Under the pieces are notes generated by a model. It had not been told where the DNA came from, ran no database searches, and saw only the letters and a list, made by a program, of their open reading frames with translations. DNA of 18,743 nucleotides, taken from NCBI GenBank assembly GCA_934725005.1, contig CAKVBE010000005.1, positions 1 to 18,743 of the forward strand, read 5' to 3'. Of this stretch, positions 1 to 8,542 are shown one piece after another (position 1 is the first letter of the stretch; each line of letters starts with the position of its first letter). The position numbers and the translations under genes are program-made. This stretch comes from an uncultured Rickettsiales bacterium. Its GTDB lineage: Bacteria; Pseudomonadota; Alphaproteobacteria; Rickettsiales; UBA1997.

Positions 1-291
1 CTGTGGTATTATCCCCATTTCAACTAACAACGCTACAGCCATTGGTAAATCAAGATAACTTCCCTCTTTTGCTATATCCGCAGGTGATAAATTTATCGTT
101 AGTCTCTTTGCTGGAAAAGCTAATCCAATTGAATAAATCGCTGATCTAATTCTTTCTTTCGCCTCATTTATAGCTTTATCAGGCAATCCAACTATATTAA
201 ATGCCACTAAACCTGCCGATAATTTTGCCTCTACATTTACATCTATTGTATTAACACCACAAAATGTGAAAGTTTTAACTCTTGCAACCAC
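1..291 (-). CDS. comM: ComM/YifB-type Mg-chelatase-like AAA+ ATPase, N-terminal part (runs off the window)
   Basis: The gene is read on the minus strand from a GTG at 289-291 and is still open at base 1, giving 97 residues. The product begins VVARVKTFTFCGVNTIDVNV and continues with FNIVGLPDKAINEAKERIRSAI (in pieces: VGLPDKA, then ERIRSA), INLSPADIAKEG and YLDLPMAVALL. These are the hallmark blocks of the N-terminal S5-like domain of the ComM/YifB family, where homologues typically start M-V/L-ARV. The AAA+ Walker motifs would lie beyond the window. In naturally competent bacteria ComM is a hexameric helicase promoting branch migration during integration of transforming DNA; it is also common in non-competent species. 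The GTG start is chosen because the MVARV-like start matches the family and a TAG lies in frame four codons upstream of it. It is divergent from htpG. Confidence 0.88.
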   Translation of the reverse strand, partial: MVARVKTFTFCGVNTIDVNVEAKLSAGLVAFNIVGLPDKAINEAKERIRSAIYSIGLAFPAKRLTINLSPADIAKEGSYLDLPMAVALLVEMGIIPQ

Positions 292-332
292 TATTAACTG
301 CGTCTAAAAATTATATTAGTCTTGGTTGTATT

Positions 333-363
333 TTGACATAAATTATTTTTTTTACAAGATATT
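333..363 (+). promoter_or_regulatory. possible sigma70-like promoter for htpG
   Basis: A perfect TTGACA (333-338) is followed after 19 bp by GATATT (358-363), matching four of six -10 consensus positions. The spacer is longer than ideal and the start would leave a leader of about 135 nt before htpG. I see no convincing heat-shock (sigma32-type) box in the 292-506 divergent intergenic region. This is a weak call made from sequence pattern alone. Confidence 0.25.
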
Positions 364-506
364 ATTACATATTTCCCCATATAGTTAGATATTTAGTCAT
401 ATTTTTTAAAACTATTAAAATAAAAAGTAATGAATCATAAATATTAGGTTGAAAAAATACAATGAATTACTAAATCAATATGCAACTGTGAAAAATTATA
501 TTGTTT

Positions 507-2426
507 ATGTCAGAAAATCTAGAATTTAACGTAGAAACAAAGAAAATTTTAAAATTAATGATTCATTCTCTTTACACAAATAAAGATATAGTTGTAAGAG
601 AATTAATTTCAAATGCGTCAGATGCTTGTGATAAATTAAGATATTTATCAAATTCAAATGCAGATATACTTGGCGATGATAAAGAATTACAAATAAAAAT
701 ATTTATTGACGAAGATAAAAAAACGTTATCAATAGTTGATAATGGTATCGGTATGAATAAGGAAGACTTGATATTACATTTAGGTACGATAGCAAATTCA
801 GGAACAGAAAATTTTTTAAAAAAACTTGAAGAAAATAAAGAGAACAAAGATGTTCTACAATTGATTGGTCAATTTGGTGTTGGCTTTTATTCTTCATTTA
901 TAATTTCAAAGAAGGTTGAAGTTATATCAAAAAAATATGATTCAGACAAAACATATATTTGGGAATCTGAAGGTGAAGGCAGTTATTCTGTAAAAGAATG
1001 CAGTGAAGACATGCCAAGAGGTACAACTGTAAAATTGTATTTGAAAGATGATGAAACAGATTTTATCGATAAATTTCATATAAAACATATAGTAAAATCA
1101 TATTCAAATCATATTTGTTTCCCAATTAAAATGAAAATGGGCACAACAGAAGAATCTATTGAAACCCTAAATGATGGAACCGCTATTTGGAGTAGACCAA
1201 AAAATGAAATTACAAAAGAACAATATAATGAGTTTTATAAAAGCATATACCATATGCCCGGCGAACCTCTAGCTATATTGCACAATAAAGTTGAAGGAAA
1301 TATAGAATTTACAAATTTACTATTTATTCCAGACAGAAAAACATATGATCTTTATAATCCCGATAGAGCAACAAGAGTAAAATTATATGTAAAAAAAGTA
1401 TTTATTACGGAAGATTCTGTTGAATTATTACCAAGATATTTGAGATTCGTCCAAGGTGTTGTTGATTCAGAAGATTTACCTCTAAATGTGAATAGGGAAA
1501 GTCTACAATACAACAATATGGTTTCAAAAATAAACAAAGCTCTTACTAAAAAAATATTTACAGAGTTAGAAAAAATTGATGAAAAAGAACCTGATAAATA
1601 TTTAAAATTCTGGGAAAATTTTGGTTCTGTTTTGAAAGAGGGATTGTGTGAAAACGTAAATTCTGACGAGATATTGAATTTATGTAAATTCTATACAAGT
1701 AAATCAACGGATAAACCAATTTCCTTGAAAACTTACATTGACAGAATGAAGGAAAAACAGGAAGACATATATTATATAAGTGGCGATACTGTTGAAGGAA
1801 TAGATAATAGTCCACAAGTTGAAGGCTTTAAATCAAGAGATATAGAAGTTGTATATTTAACAGATATGGTTGATAATTTTTGGACAACTGTTGTTACAAA
1901 ATACAATGATAAACCTTTAAAATCTATTACTAAAGCTGATATTGATTTAGATAATTTAAATCCAGTAAAAAAAGATGAAGATGATAATAATGATATAAAA
2001 TTTGATGATGAAAAAGAGGCCGAAAATCTAAAGAACGTATCACAACAAGATTATTCAAATTTATTAAACTTCATAAAATTAGCTTTAGAAAAAGACAATG
2101 TAAAAGATGTTAGAGTTTCAAAAAAATTGACATCAAGCCCTGTTTGTTTAGTTTCCGATGAAAAAGGAATGGATATAAAACTTGAAAGATATTTATTAGA
2201 TCAAAAACAAATAGTGTCCGCTTTACCAAAAATTCTAGAAATAAATGTAAATCATAATTTAATTAAGTCTATTAATGATAATTTAAGTAATTCTGAAAAA
2301 ACAGATGAATTAAAAGAAATAGTTAAAATCTTATATGATGAAGCATGCATAATAGAAGGTGAACAAATAGCTAATCCGGCAGATTTTGCTAGAAGATTGA
2401 ATAAATTTTTAAACAGTTTTAAATAA
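507..2426 (+). CDS. htpG: molecular chaperone HtpG (bacterial Hsp90)
   Basis: This is a full-length bacterial Hsp90, about 639 residues. The N-terminal GHKL ATPase domain shows NASDACDKLR (near residue 36; the Asn and Glu region binds Mg-ATP), DNGIGM (near 79) and GQFGVGFYS (near 122). The middle domain has the conserved VDSEDLPLNVNRESLQ block with its arginine. The C-terminal dimerisation domain ends at FARRLNKFLNSFK. HtpG is a cytosolic ATP-dependent dimeric chaperone that remodels client proteins under stress. A TTG at 501 is in frame, but the ATG at 507 gives MSENLEFNVETKK, which matches the usual start of the family, so I use it. No good Shine-Dalgarno is visible upstream. The gene is monocistronic: a terminator follows at 2453. 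Confidence 0.97.
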   Translation: MSENLEFNVETKKILKLMIHSLYTNKDIVVRELISNASDACDKLRYLSNSNADILGDDKELQIKIFIDEDKKTLSIVDNGIGMNKEDLILHLGTIANSGTENFLKKLEENKENKDVLQLIGQFGVGFYSSFIISKKVEVISKKYDSDKTYIWESEGEGSYSVKECSEDMPRGTTVKLYLKDDETDFIDKFHIKHIVKSYSNHICFPIKMKMGTTEESIETLNDGTAIWSRPKNEITKEQYNEFYKSIYHMPGEPLAILHNKVEGNIEFTNLLFIPDRKTYDLYNPDRATRVKLYVKKVFITEDSVELLPRYLRFVQGVVDSEDLPLNVNRESLQYNNMVSKINKALTKKIFTELEKIDEKEPDKYLKFWENFGSVLKEGLCENVNSDEILNLCKFYTSKSTDKPISLKTYIDRMKEKQEDIYYISGDTVEGIDNSPQVEGFKSRDIEVVYLTDMVDNFWTTVVTKYNDKPLKSITKADIDLDNLNPVKKDEDDNNDIKFDDEKEAENLKNVSQQDYSNLLNFIKLALEKDNVKDVRVSKKLTSSPVCLVSDEKGMDIKLERYLLDQKQIVSALPKILEINVNHNLIKSINDNLSNSEKTDELKEIVKILYDEACIIEGEQIANPADFARRLNKFLNSFK

Positions 2427-2452
2427 AACAGTGTTGAGATTCACAACGATTG

Positions 2453-2486
2453 AAGTGTTTAGTTTGAACTAAACACTTATTTTTTT
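2453..2486 (+). terminator. rho-independent terminator of htpG
   Basis: An 11-bp perfect stem AAGTGTTTAGT (2453-2463) and ACTAAACACTT (2468-2478) closes a four-base loop and is followed by A and then eight T. It begins 27 bp after the htpG stop codon. The stem is AT-rich, as is usual in this genome, but the geometry and T-tract are typical of an intrinsic terminator. Confidence 0.85.
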
Positions 2487-2639
2487 TGTAGATATATTTT
2501 TACAGTCAACAAAACAAAGTTTGTTATAATAAAACTGAATCATTATAATCTAATTATAGTATATTATGTACTTACTTTCATAGATTAAATTGTTTTTAAG
2601 ATAAAAATAACAAATTTTTTATTTTTTTAAAAAAACATA

Positions 2640-2668
2640 TTGATTTATTTAAAATTCAAAATTATAAT
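2640..2668 (+). promoter_or_regulatory. sigma70-type promoter of tRNA-Ala
   Basis: TTGATT (2640-2645) and a perfect TATAAT (2663-2668) are separated by exactly 17 bp. The predicted transcription start is about 2675, only a few bases before the mature tRNA 5' end at 2680, which fits an independently transcribed tRNA gene with a very short leader. It is the cleanest promoter seen in the window. Confidence 0.75.
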
Positions 2669-2679
2669 TTAAGGAGTCC

Positions 2680-2756
2680 GGGGACATAGCTCAGTTGGCT
2701 AGAGCATCTGCTTTGCACGCAGAGGGTCGTGAGTTCGAGTCTCATTGTCTCCACCA
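2680..2756 (+). tRNA. tRNA-Ala (anticodon TGC)
   Basis: A complete cloverleaf can be folded by hand. Acceptor GGGGACA (2680-2686) pairs with TGTCTCC (2746-2752) and includes the G3:U70 wobble that is the alanine identity element. The D arm contains AGCTCAGTTGGC. The anticodon stem TCTGC/GCAGA encloses TTTGCAC, giving anticodon TGC at 2714-2716. The T arm holds GTTCGAGTC. The discriminator is A and the CCA end is encoded (2754-2756). The isolated position, between htpG and the hexose-phosphate mutase rather than in an rRNA operon, is notable, because tRNA-Ala(TGC) often lies in the 16S-23S spacer of Proteobacteria but is often dispersed in reduced genomes. I see no clear terminator after it; 2757-2960 holds nothing else I can identify. 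Confidence 0.98.
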
Positions 2757-2960
2757 TCTTCCAATATAAGATTCATATTTCATGTGTTAGTTTTGTTGTT
2801 TGTAATTGTTGCGTCAATTGTGTTCATTTCATAGTTCTGTCTTGCATTATTATTTACAATAATCGATAAAAGTGCATAAAAAATAAACGTATGTGTTGCA
2901 CAATTGTATTTTAAAAATATATTGATAATATATATGAAGTTTTAATTTAAATGTTGTAAT

Positions 2961-4433
2961 ATGAATAACGCTCACAAATTCGAAAAATCAATACTAAAAG
3001 CTTATGATATAAGAGGAGTAGTCGGAAAAACTTTAAATAACAATGATGCATATTTTATAGGCAAAGGTTACGGTACTTTATTAAAAAGAATGAACAAAAA
3101 TACATGTGTAATCGGTTATGACGGTAGATTAACATCTAAACAATATGCTGATTTAGTGTCAAAAGGCTTAAATGAAACCGGCATTGATGTTGTAAACATA
3201 GGATTGATGCCAACTCCAGCCGTATATTTCGCAATACATCATTTAAATAAAGATGCTGGAATTATAGTTACAGCTTCTCACAATCCACCAGAATACAATG
3301 GTTTCAAGATGCTAACTAATGAAGATCCAATTTGGGGTGACAATATACAAAAAATTGGTAAATTCGTTGAGAATGGTAATTTTGAGATCGGTAATGGAAA
3401 ATTAGAATATAGAGATATAAATGAAAGCTATATAAATTTTATATTAGACGTTCTAGATGATAATAAAAATAAGTATAGTTGTGGAATATGTAATTTTATA
3501 GATAAAATAATTTCAAGATTTACATGTAAAAAAACAAATAAAGATAATAGAAAAAAATTAAAAATAGTCTTTGATGCAGGTAATGGTGCCGTTGCTTCAG
3601 TTTTAAAAGATGTCGTATCAAGAATACCAAATATAGAATACAAAACAATATGCGATACAGTTGATGGTACATTTCCAAATCATCATCCAGATCCAGCAGT
3701 TGAAAAGAATATGGAGATGTTAAAAAAAGCAGTAGTCGAAAATGGTTATGACTTAGGCTTTGGTTATGATGGCGACGGTGATAGAATCGGCGTAGTTGAT
3801 GACAAGGGATTTTTACTTTATGGTGATCAGCTATTGGCAATTTTAGCAAGAGATTTTTTAGAGAAAAATCCAGGTGAAAAAGTTATGTCAGAAGTAAAAG
3901 CAAGTAAAGTTCTATACGATGATATAAAAAATCATGGCGGTATTCCAGTTATGTGGAAACCAGGACATTCAAGTCAAAAGTCTAAAATGAAGTCCGATAA
4001 TATAAAACTTGCCGGCGAGACAAGTGGACACATGTTTTTTGGTGAAAATCATAATTATGATGATTGTCTATATGCAAGTATGAAGATGATAAATTTTCTA
4101 TCAAAAAGTGATAAAAAACTATCAGAGATTGTATCCGAATTCCCAAAAACATATTGCACAAGTGAAATAAGAGTAGAAGTCGGTGATGATAAAAAATTCG
4201 AAATCCCAACAGAGATAGCTAAAAGAATGAAGGAAAATGGCAGAACCTTCATTGACGTTGATGGTATAAGAGTTGAAACAAAGGATGGTTGGTGGCTCGT
4301 TAGAGGCTCTAATACACAACCAGATATTACTACAAGATGTGAGGCTCTAAGTGAAGAAGGGCTTGAAGAATGTAAAAATGACTTAAAAGAACAATTAAAT
4401 TTATGTGGATTTGATATAGATTTTTCAAAGTAA
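2961..4433 (+). CDS. manB: phosphomannomutase/phosphoglucomutase (ManB/AlgC family)
   Basis: The 490-residue protein belongs to the alpha-D-phosphohexomutase superfamily and interconverts hexose 1- and 6-phosphates through a phosphoserine enzyme. It supplies mannose-1-P or glucose-1-P for nucleotide sugars and surface polysaccharide. Visible motifs are IRGVVG near the N-terminus, the phosphoserine loop TASHNPPEYNG with Ser106, the metal-binding DGDGDRIG (270-277), the sugar-binding GETSGH (352-357) and the phosphate-binding RGSNTQPD (448-455). All four catalytic segments are intact, so it should be active. An insertion of about 30 residues with three cysteines (174, 177, 189) lies between domains 1 and 2. 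The ATG start has no recognisable Shine-Dalgarno. The gene is convergent with murD. The exact substrate (mannose or glucose) cannot be told from the sequence; the symbol is given on family grounds. Confidence 0.93.
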   Translation: MNNAHKFEKSILKAYDIRGVVGKTLNNNDAYFIGKGYGTLLKRMNKNTCVIGYDGRLTSKQYADLVSKGLNETGIDVVNIGLMPTPAVYFAIHHLNKDAGIIVTASHNPPEYNGFKMLTNEDPIWGDNIQKIGKFVENGNFEIGNGKLEYRDINESYINFILDVLDDNKNKYSCGICNFIDKIISRFTCKKTNKDNRKKLKIVFDAGNGAVASVLKDVVSRIPNIEYKTICDTVDGTFPNHHPDPAVEKNMEMLKKAVVENGYDLGFGYDGDGDRIGVVDDKGFLLYGDQLLAILARDFLEKNPGEKVMSEVKASKVLYDDIKNHGGIPVMWKPGHSSQKSKMKSDNIKLAGETSGHMFFGENHNYDDCLYASMKMINFLSKSDKKLSEIVSEFPKTYCTSEIRVEVGDDKKFEIPTEIAKRMKENGRTFIDVDGIRVETKDGWWLVRGSNTQPDITTRCEALSEEGLEECKNDLKEQLNLCGFDIDFSK

Positions 4434-4441
4434 AAAACTAA

Positions 4442-4460
4442 CAAAACTCTTAAAGTTTTG
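4442..4460 (+). terminator. weak hairpin just after the hexose-phosphate mutase gene
   Basis: CAAAACT (4442-4448) and AGTTTTG (4454-4460) form a 7-bp stem with a 5-base loop, eight bases after the stop codon at 4433. There is no T-tract after it, so it may be a weak terminator or a 3'-end stabilising hairpin. Confidence 0.35.
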
Positions 4461-4520
4461 TATATCAACTGGATTAATCACGGTAACAAATTCTTAGTTA
4501 TTTTTATTAAATTAAAATCA

Positions 4521-4550
4521 AAGTAACTTTCAGTTTAAAGAAAGTTACTT
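4521..4550. terminator. inverted repeat between convergent genes, possible bidirectional terminator
   Basis: An 11-bp perfect stem AAGTAACTTTC (4521-4531) and GAAAGTTACTT (4540-4550) with an 8-base loop lies midway between the convergent mutase gene and murD. T-rich sequence follows on the minus-strand side (TGATTTTAATTT) and a weaker one on the plus side, so it would most naturally end the murD operon transcript. Confidence 0.5.
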
Positions 4551-4647
4551 GAGTTTGAATTGAACTTGAATCTAAAACATTACACAACAATATATGGTAT
4601 TTAATATAACACCAAAAACATACTAATTACTAATTAAAAAACAAATG

Positions 4648-5961
4648 TTATAAGAGTTTACTTATGTAATTCTTAAAACAATTTCCACGCATCTCAAAAT
4701 TTTTAAACATATCATAGCTTGGAGAAGCAGGAGACAATATAATTACTGAATTGTTATTTTTTTTTGCCTTATCATATAATGTATAAACACATTCTTCTAA
4801 AGAATCACACACTTTGTAATTATAAAAATTATTATTTTTTAATTCATCTGATATTCTACTTGAAGTCTGACCTAGTAGTGCTAAAAATTTTATATTTTCA
4901 TTATTTTTTATATACTTAGCCAAAATTGAATAATCTTGATCCCTATCAAATCCGCCTAAAATTCCATAAATATTTTTGTCTTTAAACACATTATAACATG
5001 CAATAGCTGTCTCTGGAGTTGTTGATATACTATCATTAACAAATATTATATTACCTTTATTTATGATCTCTAGTCTATGTTCTATTGGTTCAAAATTATC
5101 AAAATATTCTTGTTTAACGTCTAAAAAATTTATGTTTAATAATTTTAAAATTGCTAAAACGCTACATAAATTTTGATAATTATGTTCACCTAAAAGTTTC
5201 ATATTTTTGGTTGAAAATAATTTTTTATCACCATCACAAAAATAATCGTTTTTGTAATGAAATGAATCATTTGTATTAAAAACAACGATGTCTTTGATAT
5301 CTTTTATAAAACTATGTATTCTATCATCACTACCATTTACAATTGGACATGAAACATTCTTTATTAGATTCATTTTATCTTTATAATAATTCTCATGCGT
5401 CTTATGCCAATCTATATGTTCTGGAAACAAATTTAAAACAACACCAAAATCAATATTAGCAGACAAATCACTAACTTGATAACTCGACAGTTCCGCAACA
5501 ACAAAATCACTTTTTTTTGCTTCATCAATTAATTCAATACTTGGTATTCCCATATTTCCAATTAATAATGTTTTATAACCAAGATTTTTTAATAAATATG
5601 CACAAAATGTTGATGTAGTTGTTTTACCTTTTGTTCCTGTAATTGCAATTGTTTTTGGTTTATTAGATCCGTTGCAATTAATTTCATTAAAAAATAAAGT
5701 TTTTTCTGTTATAAAAATGACACCATTCTTTTTGGCTTCCAATACTTCTTGTCTATAAATACTTACACTTGGAGAACGGATTATAACATCTAAATTTTTT
5801 AAATCATCAACTAAACATTGACTATTTGTATAGTTTTTATCGTCAATAATAAAAATCTCTTTATCTGGAAACGTTTTATTTAAAACTTTTAAAACAGCTT
5901 TTCCTTCTATCCCAAGTCCCCAAATACCAACCTTTCTGTTCTCTAAATCCTTAATTATCAT
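4648..5961 (-). CDS. murD: UDP-N-acetylmuramoyl-L-alanine:D-glutamate ligase (MurD)
   Basis: The 437-residue cytosolic Mur ligase adds D-Glu to UDP-MurNAc-L-Ala in peptidoglycan precursor synthesis. The N-terminal Rossmann-like UDP-binding domain opens with KVGIWGLGIEGKAV and includes the SPSVS block. The central ATPase domain has the P-loop GTKGKTTTS (109-117), AELSSYQ (156-162) and LNLFPEHIDWH (176-186). The C-terminal domain has VNDSISTTPETA, GGFDRDQDYS and the MurD-typical LSPASPSYDMFKNFEMRG. These distinguish it from MurC, MurE and MurF. It is the last gene of the timA-mltA-smr-murD operon, 23 bp after smr, away from any dcw cluster visible here. Its presence implies that the organism makes peptidoglycan or a remnant of it. 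Confidence 0.95.
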   Translation of the reverse strand: MIIKDLENRKVGIWGLGIEGKAVLKVLNKTFPDKEIFIIDDKNYTNSQCLVDDLKNLDVIIRSPSVSIYRQEVLEAKKNGVIFITEKTLFFNEINCNGSNKPKTIAITGTKGKTTTSTFCAYLLKNLGYKTLLIGNMGIPSIELIDEAKKSDFVVAELSSYQVSDLSANIDFGVVLNLFPEHIDWHKTHENYYKDKMNLIKNVSCPIVNGSDDRIHSFIKDIKDIVVFNTNDSFHYKNDYFCDGDKKLFSTKNMKLLGEHNYQNLCSVLAILKLLNINFLDVKQEYFDNFEPIEHRLEIINKGNIIFVNDSISTTPETAIACYNVFKDKNIYGILGGFDRDQDYSILAKYIKNNENIKFLALLGQTSSRISDELKNNNFYNYKVCDSLEECVYTLYDKAKKNNNSVIILSPASPSYDMFKNFEMRGNCFKNYISKLL

Positions 5962-5984
5962 TTAAAATCACCTAATATTTTAAC

Positions 5985-6509
5985 TTAAAAATGCGTTTTT
6001 ACTCTGTTCCTTTTTAATAAAACATAAAATGCCCCACTTCCACCATCATTATTAACAGCTTGAACACATTTTAAAATTTTATCTGATAAAAAATCCAACT
6101 TAACCCATTTTTTAAAATTTTCCTTTATAGTTTCCTTATTTTTCTCAGAGTTATTTCCTTTTCCGGTTATAAATAAAAGACATCTAAAATCTTTATAGTA
6201 AGCAGAATTTATATTTTCTAGAAACACATCAAGAGCTTGATCTATAGTTAACCCATGAAAGTCAATCGTTGCATCTATTTTATAATTCCCTGTTCTTAAT
6301 TTTTTGTCTGTTTTATAATCTAGATTATATTCAGATTTTTTGTAAACATGATATATATTATTAAAGTCGTAAGTATCACAAATTTTTTCATTAGATCTAT
6401 CAGTCTTATTTACAACAACTTCTATATTCTTAATCTGCTTTGACCTATTACTTTGTAATCTCTTACAACAAGATATTTCTTTTTCCCAAAAATCTAGATC
6501 ATCAATCAT
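5985..6509 (-). CDS. Smr-domain (small MutS-related) protein
   Basis: This 174-residue protein has a divergent, basic first half and a C-terminal Smr domain. The domain shows IDFHGLTIDQALDVF (82-96; the LDLHG-like motif), FITGKGNNS (113-121; TGKG motif) and NNDGGSGAFYVLLKR (153-167). The Smr fold occurs at the C-terminus of MutS2 and as stand-alone proteins; several members are nickases or RNA endonucleases, but the function of the alphaproteobacterial stand-alone version next to mltA is not established. The start codon lies inside the end of mltA (8-nt overlap), which indicates translational coupling. The neighbourhood timA-mltA-smr is a known alphaproteobacterial arrangement, which supports the call. 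Confidence 0.88.
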   Translation of the reverse strand: MIDDLDFWEKEISCCKRLQSNRSKQIKNIEVVVNKTDRSNEKICDTYDFNNIYHVYKKSEYNLDYKTDKKLRTGNYKIDATIDFHGLTIDQALDVFLENINSAYYKDFRCLLFITGKGNNSEKNKETIKENFKKWVKLDFLSDKILKCVQAVNNDGGSGAFYVLLKRNRVKTHF

Positions 6510-7644
6510 TGTTGCTATTAACCAATTTGTATTCTATGCCTCTTGGGATTAAAACAAAATACTGTCCATTTGAATATTGGTATGAAGCTAATTCTTCAGC
6601 CAATTCACCGCCACCAAAAAATATATCACCTCGTACAACACCGTTTATAGCAGAACCAGTATCTTGTGATACCATTATTTTATTTAATGGTTTTTTCACC
6701 CCATCTTTGAGTGTTAAATCAGTATTTAATAATATTGGTAACCCAAGAGGAATGTATCTTGTATCAACTGCCAAACTAACATTATCAGTAAGTTCAACAC
6801 CTTGACTTCCTACTATTTTATTATCGTCAATAATTTTGAAAAATATATAAGATTTATTTAAATTCATCAAACCCTGAACTGCATCTATATTATCTTTCAA
6901 AAAATTTTTAATATCAATTGAGTTAAGCCTATTACTGTTAATTAAATTTTTTTCTAACAAAATTCTTCCTATTGAACTGTATTCTTGATTATTTTTAGCA
7001 TCAAAACCGATCTTTATCAGTTCCCCGCTATCAATATCCTTCACAAATCCAGATCCCTGTATTTGTAAAAAGAATAAATCAACTAAATTATCAGTATAAA
7101 AAAGTTCTAAGTTCCTATTATTCAATGCACCTTTATTAATTTCTTCTCTGGTAAAATATGGAACATCTTTTACCAAATCATCTGGTTTTCTATATATAGG
7201 GTATCTGAATATATAATCCTTATTTTTTCTCACATTTAATTCTGGTAAATAATAACCAGTAAAGACACCAAATTGTGAATTACTTGTTTTATCAACAACT
7301 AAATATGGAACAAAATAGTTTTTAAAGAAAAACTCAATATATTTTTCACTTCTGTCTTTAACATTAAAAGCAACTTTACATGTATCTACAATATCAGCTA
7401 CAGTTATATCGTCACTTAACTGTCTGAAAATGTTTGCATCTTCACCAAATGACAACAACTTATCGCAAGACTTTGTGAACGCTATCACGGCATCCTTATA
7501 ATCTGTATCACTAAAATTTAAAGAATTAATTGGATAACCAATTAGCAAAACATTTTCATTGACACCTATCGTTTCATAAGAAAATGAACAAACTGTAGAA
7601 AATATTATCACTAATAGCGCATATAAGTAAAAATAAATTTTCAT
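6502..7644 (-). CDS. mltA: membrane-bound lytic murein transglycosylase A (MltA)
   Basis: The 380-residue exported enzyme cleaves the MurNAc-GlcNAc bond of peptidoglycan with formation of 1,6-anhydroMurNAc. Residues 1-20 form a hydrophobic signal sequence. A cysteine at 19 is preceded by S-T-V, so it is a poor lipobox and lipidation is doubtful, whereas E. coli MltA is a lipoprotein. The MltA domain shows FTGYYLPEL (128-136) and FFLQIQGSGFV (191-201). The C-terminal 3D domain carries SQDTGSAINGVVRGDIFFGGG in two blocks (QDTG 327-330, RGD 338-340); the aspartates at 328 and 340 are the likely counterparts of the E. coli catalytic-site Asp pair. It starts 4 bp after timA and overlaps smr by 8 nt. 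Confidence 0.94.
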   Translation of the reverse strand: MKIYFYLYALLVIIFSTVCSFSYETIGVNENVLLIGYPINSLNFSDTDYKDAVIAFTKSCDKLLSFGEDANIFRQLSDDITVADIVDTCKVAFNVKDRSEKYIEFFFKNYFVPYLVVDKTSNSQFGVFTGYYLPELNVRKNKDYIFRYPIYRKPDDLVKDVPYFTREEINKGALNNRNLELFYTDNLVDLFFLQIQGSGFVKDIDSGELIKIGFDAKNNQEYSSIGRILLEKNLINSNRLNSIDIKNFLKDNIDAVQGLMNLNKSYIFFKIIDDNKIVGSQGVELTDNVSLAVDTRYIPLGLPILLNTDLTLKDGVKKPLNKIMVSQDTGSAINGVVRGDIFFGGGELAEELASYQYSNGQYFVLIPRGIEYKLVNSNND

Positions 7645-7648
7645 AAAA

Positions 7649-8320
7649 TCATTCTTTATACTCAGTTATACTATCAACTAGCCAAGGAGATTGTATTTTT
7701 GGATCTTCATTTTTAACAAACGTCCAAATTTCTCTTATTACAACACTTCTATTTTTGTCACCATGGATTACATTATGCTCTTGATCTTCAATATAGTTTA
7801 TCTGCTTCATATCTAGAGCGATCGATAATGTACGAGAATTTTGATCAAAATCACTTAATAACTTTTTATTGTCAAAAGAGACTATAACACTCTTTAAAAA
7901 CTGATTATTCATCAGATTTTTATCTATTTCATTAGAGAACACAGTAAAGAGTTTATCAGTCAATAATTCTTTTAATATACCTTTATTGCCATTAGCAAAT
8001 CCTGTAACAACGGCCTCAACTACATTTTCAACTCGTTTCAAAAACATATCTTTACTATAAGCCATTGCCTCTTGACTTAAAACATTTTCGACTGTTTTTA
8101 TTGTATTACTGTCAACCTTAGTATCATTCTTCGACAGATCAACAACAAAAACATTTTTTACATCTTTTCCATTTTTTATCTTATCAATATTTTGCTTTAA
8201 AAATTCACCAATTGCCTTTTCCTCTTCACTCTTTTCTTCATCAGACGATCTAAAACCAAAGTTAGAAAACAATGCCTTAAATATTAAAATAACCGCTATT
8301 AGTAATACCAAACTACCCAT
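7649..8320 (-). CDS. timA: Tim44-like domain protein (TimA family)
   Basis: The 223-residue protein has one N-terminal hydrophobic helix (about residues 2-18), then a Glu/Lys-rich linker (SSDEEKSEEEKA) and a C-terminal Tim44-like domain ending VREIWTFVKNEDPKIQSPW and LVDSITEYKE. This architecture is the alphaproteobacterial TimA protein, the bacterial relative of mitochondrial Tim44, an inner-membrane-associated, cytosol-facing protein of unclear role. It is the first gene of the minus-strand operon and lies directly upstream of mltA, as in many alphaproteobacteria. The ATG start gives MGSLVLLIAVILIFKAL, the expected anchor. The upstream gap (8321-8515) contains a palindrome at 8474-8491 but no promoter I can defend. 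Confidence 0.88.
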   Translation of the reverse strand: MGSLVLLIAVILIFKALFSNFGFRSSDEEKSEEEKAIGEFLKQNIDKIKNGKDVKNVFVVDLSKNDTKVDSNTIKTVENVLSQEAMAYSKDMFLKRVENVVEAVVTGFANGNKGILKELLTDKLFTVFSNEIDKNLMNNQFLKSVIVSFDNKKLLSDFDQNSRTLSIALDMKQINYIEDQEHNVIHGDKNRSVVIREIWTFVKNEDPKIQSPWLVDSITEYKE

Positions 8321-8473
8321 AATTATTAGCTATATGACTTAATTATCAACAAACATACATTATATTTACATATTTTTATAATTCAAGAAACTTCAAACAC
8401 AAGATTTTACAGTATTTTCTATCTTTGGCATTTTAATGGTATTGCTACAAATAGATTCACACTGATTCTTGAA

Positions 8474-8491
8474 TAATCAATCCATTGATTA
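8474..8491. repeat. perfect 8-bp inverted repeat upstream of timA
   Basis: TAATCAAT and ATTGATTA are separated by CC in the 195-bp gap between timA and the small gene at 8516. It could be an operator-like dyad, but such AT-only dyads occur by chance in DNA of this composition and no protein can be assigned. Confidence 0.3.
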
Positions 8492-8502
8492 CGCAATAAA
8501 AA

Positions 8503-8542
8503 AATAACAAAAGATTTATAAACCTTTATTTTTTTTGTTATT
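8503..8542 (-). terminator. terminator overlapping the stop codon of the small membrane protein gene
   Basis: On the minus strand AATAACAAAA (8542-8533) pairs with TTTTGTTATT (8512-8503), and the second arm runs straight into TTTTTTATT. The 20-base loop contains the stop codon of the gene ending at 8516. The stem is almost pure AT, so strength is uncertain, but arm complementarity is perfect and the T-tract is in the right place. Confidence 0.5.

Noticed and set aside
2757..2960. Second RNA gene downstream of tRNA-Ala
   Set aside because: I looked for another cloverleaf or a structured RNA in this gap and found only short AT-rich dyads around CAATTG.
4055..4468. Minus-strand 137-codon frame inside the hexose-phosphate mutase gene
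   Set aside because: It lies antisense to a gene with intact catalytic motifs and has no recognisable domain or upstream signals.
6440..6805. Plus-strand 121-codon frame across smr and mltA
   Set aside because: It overlaps the antisense strand of two well-supported genes and shows no domain.
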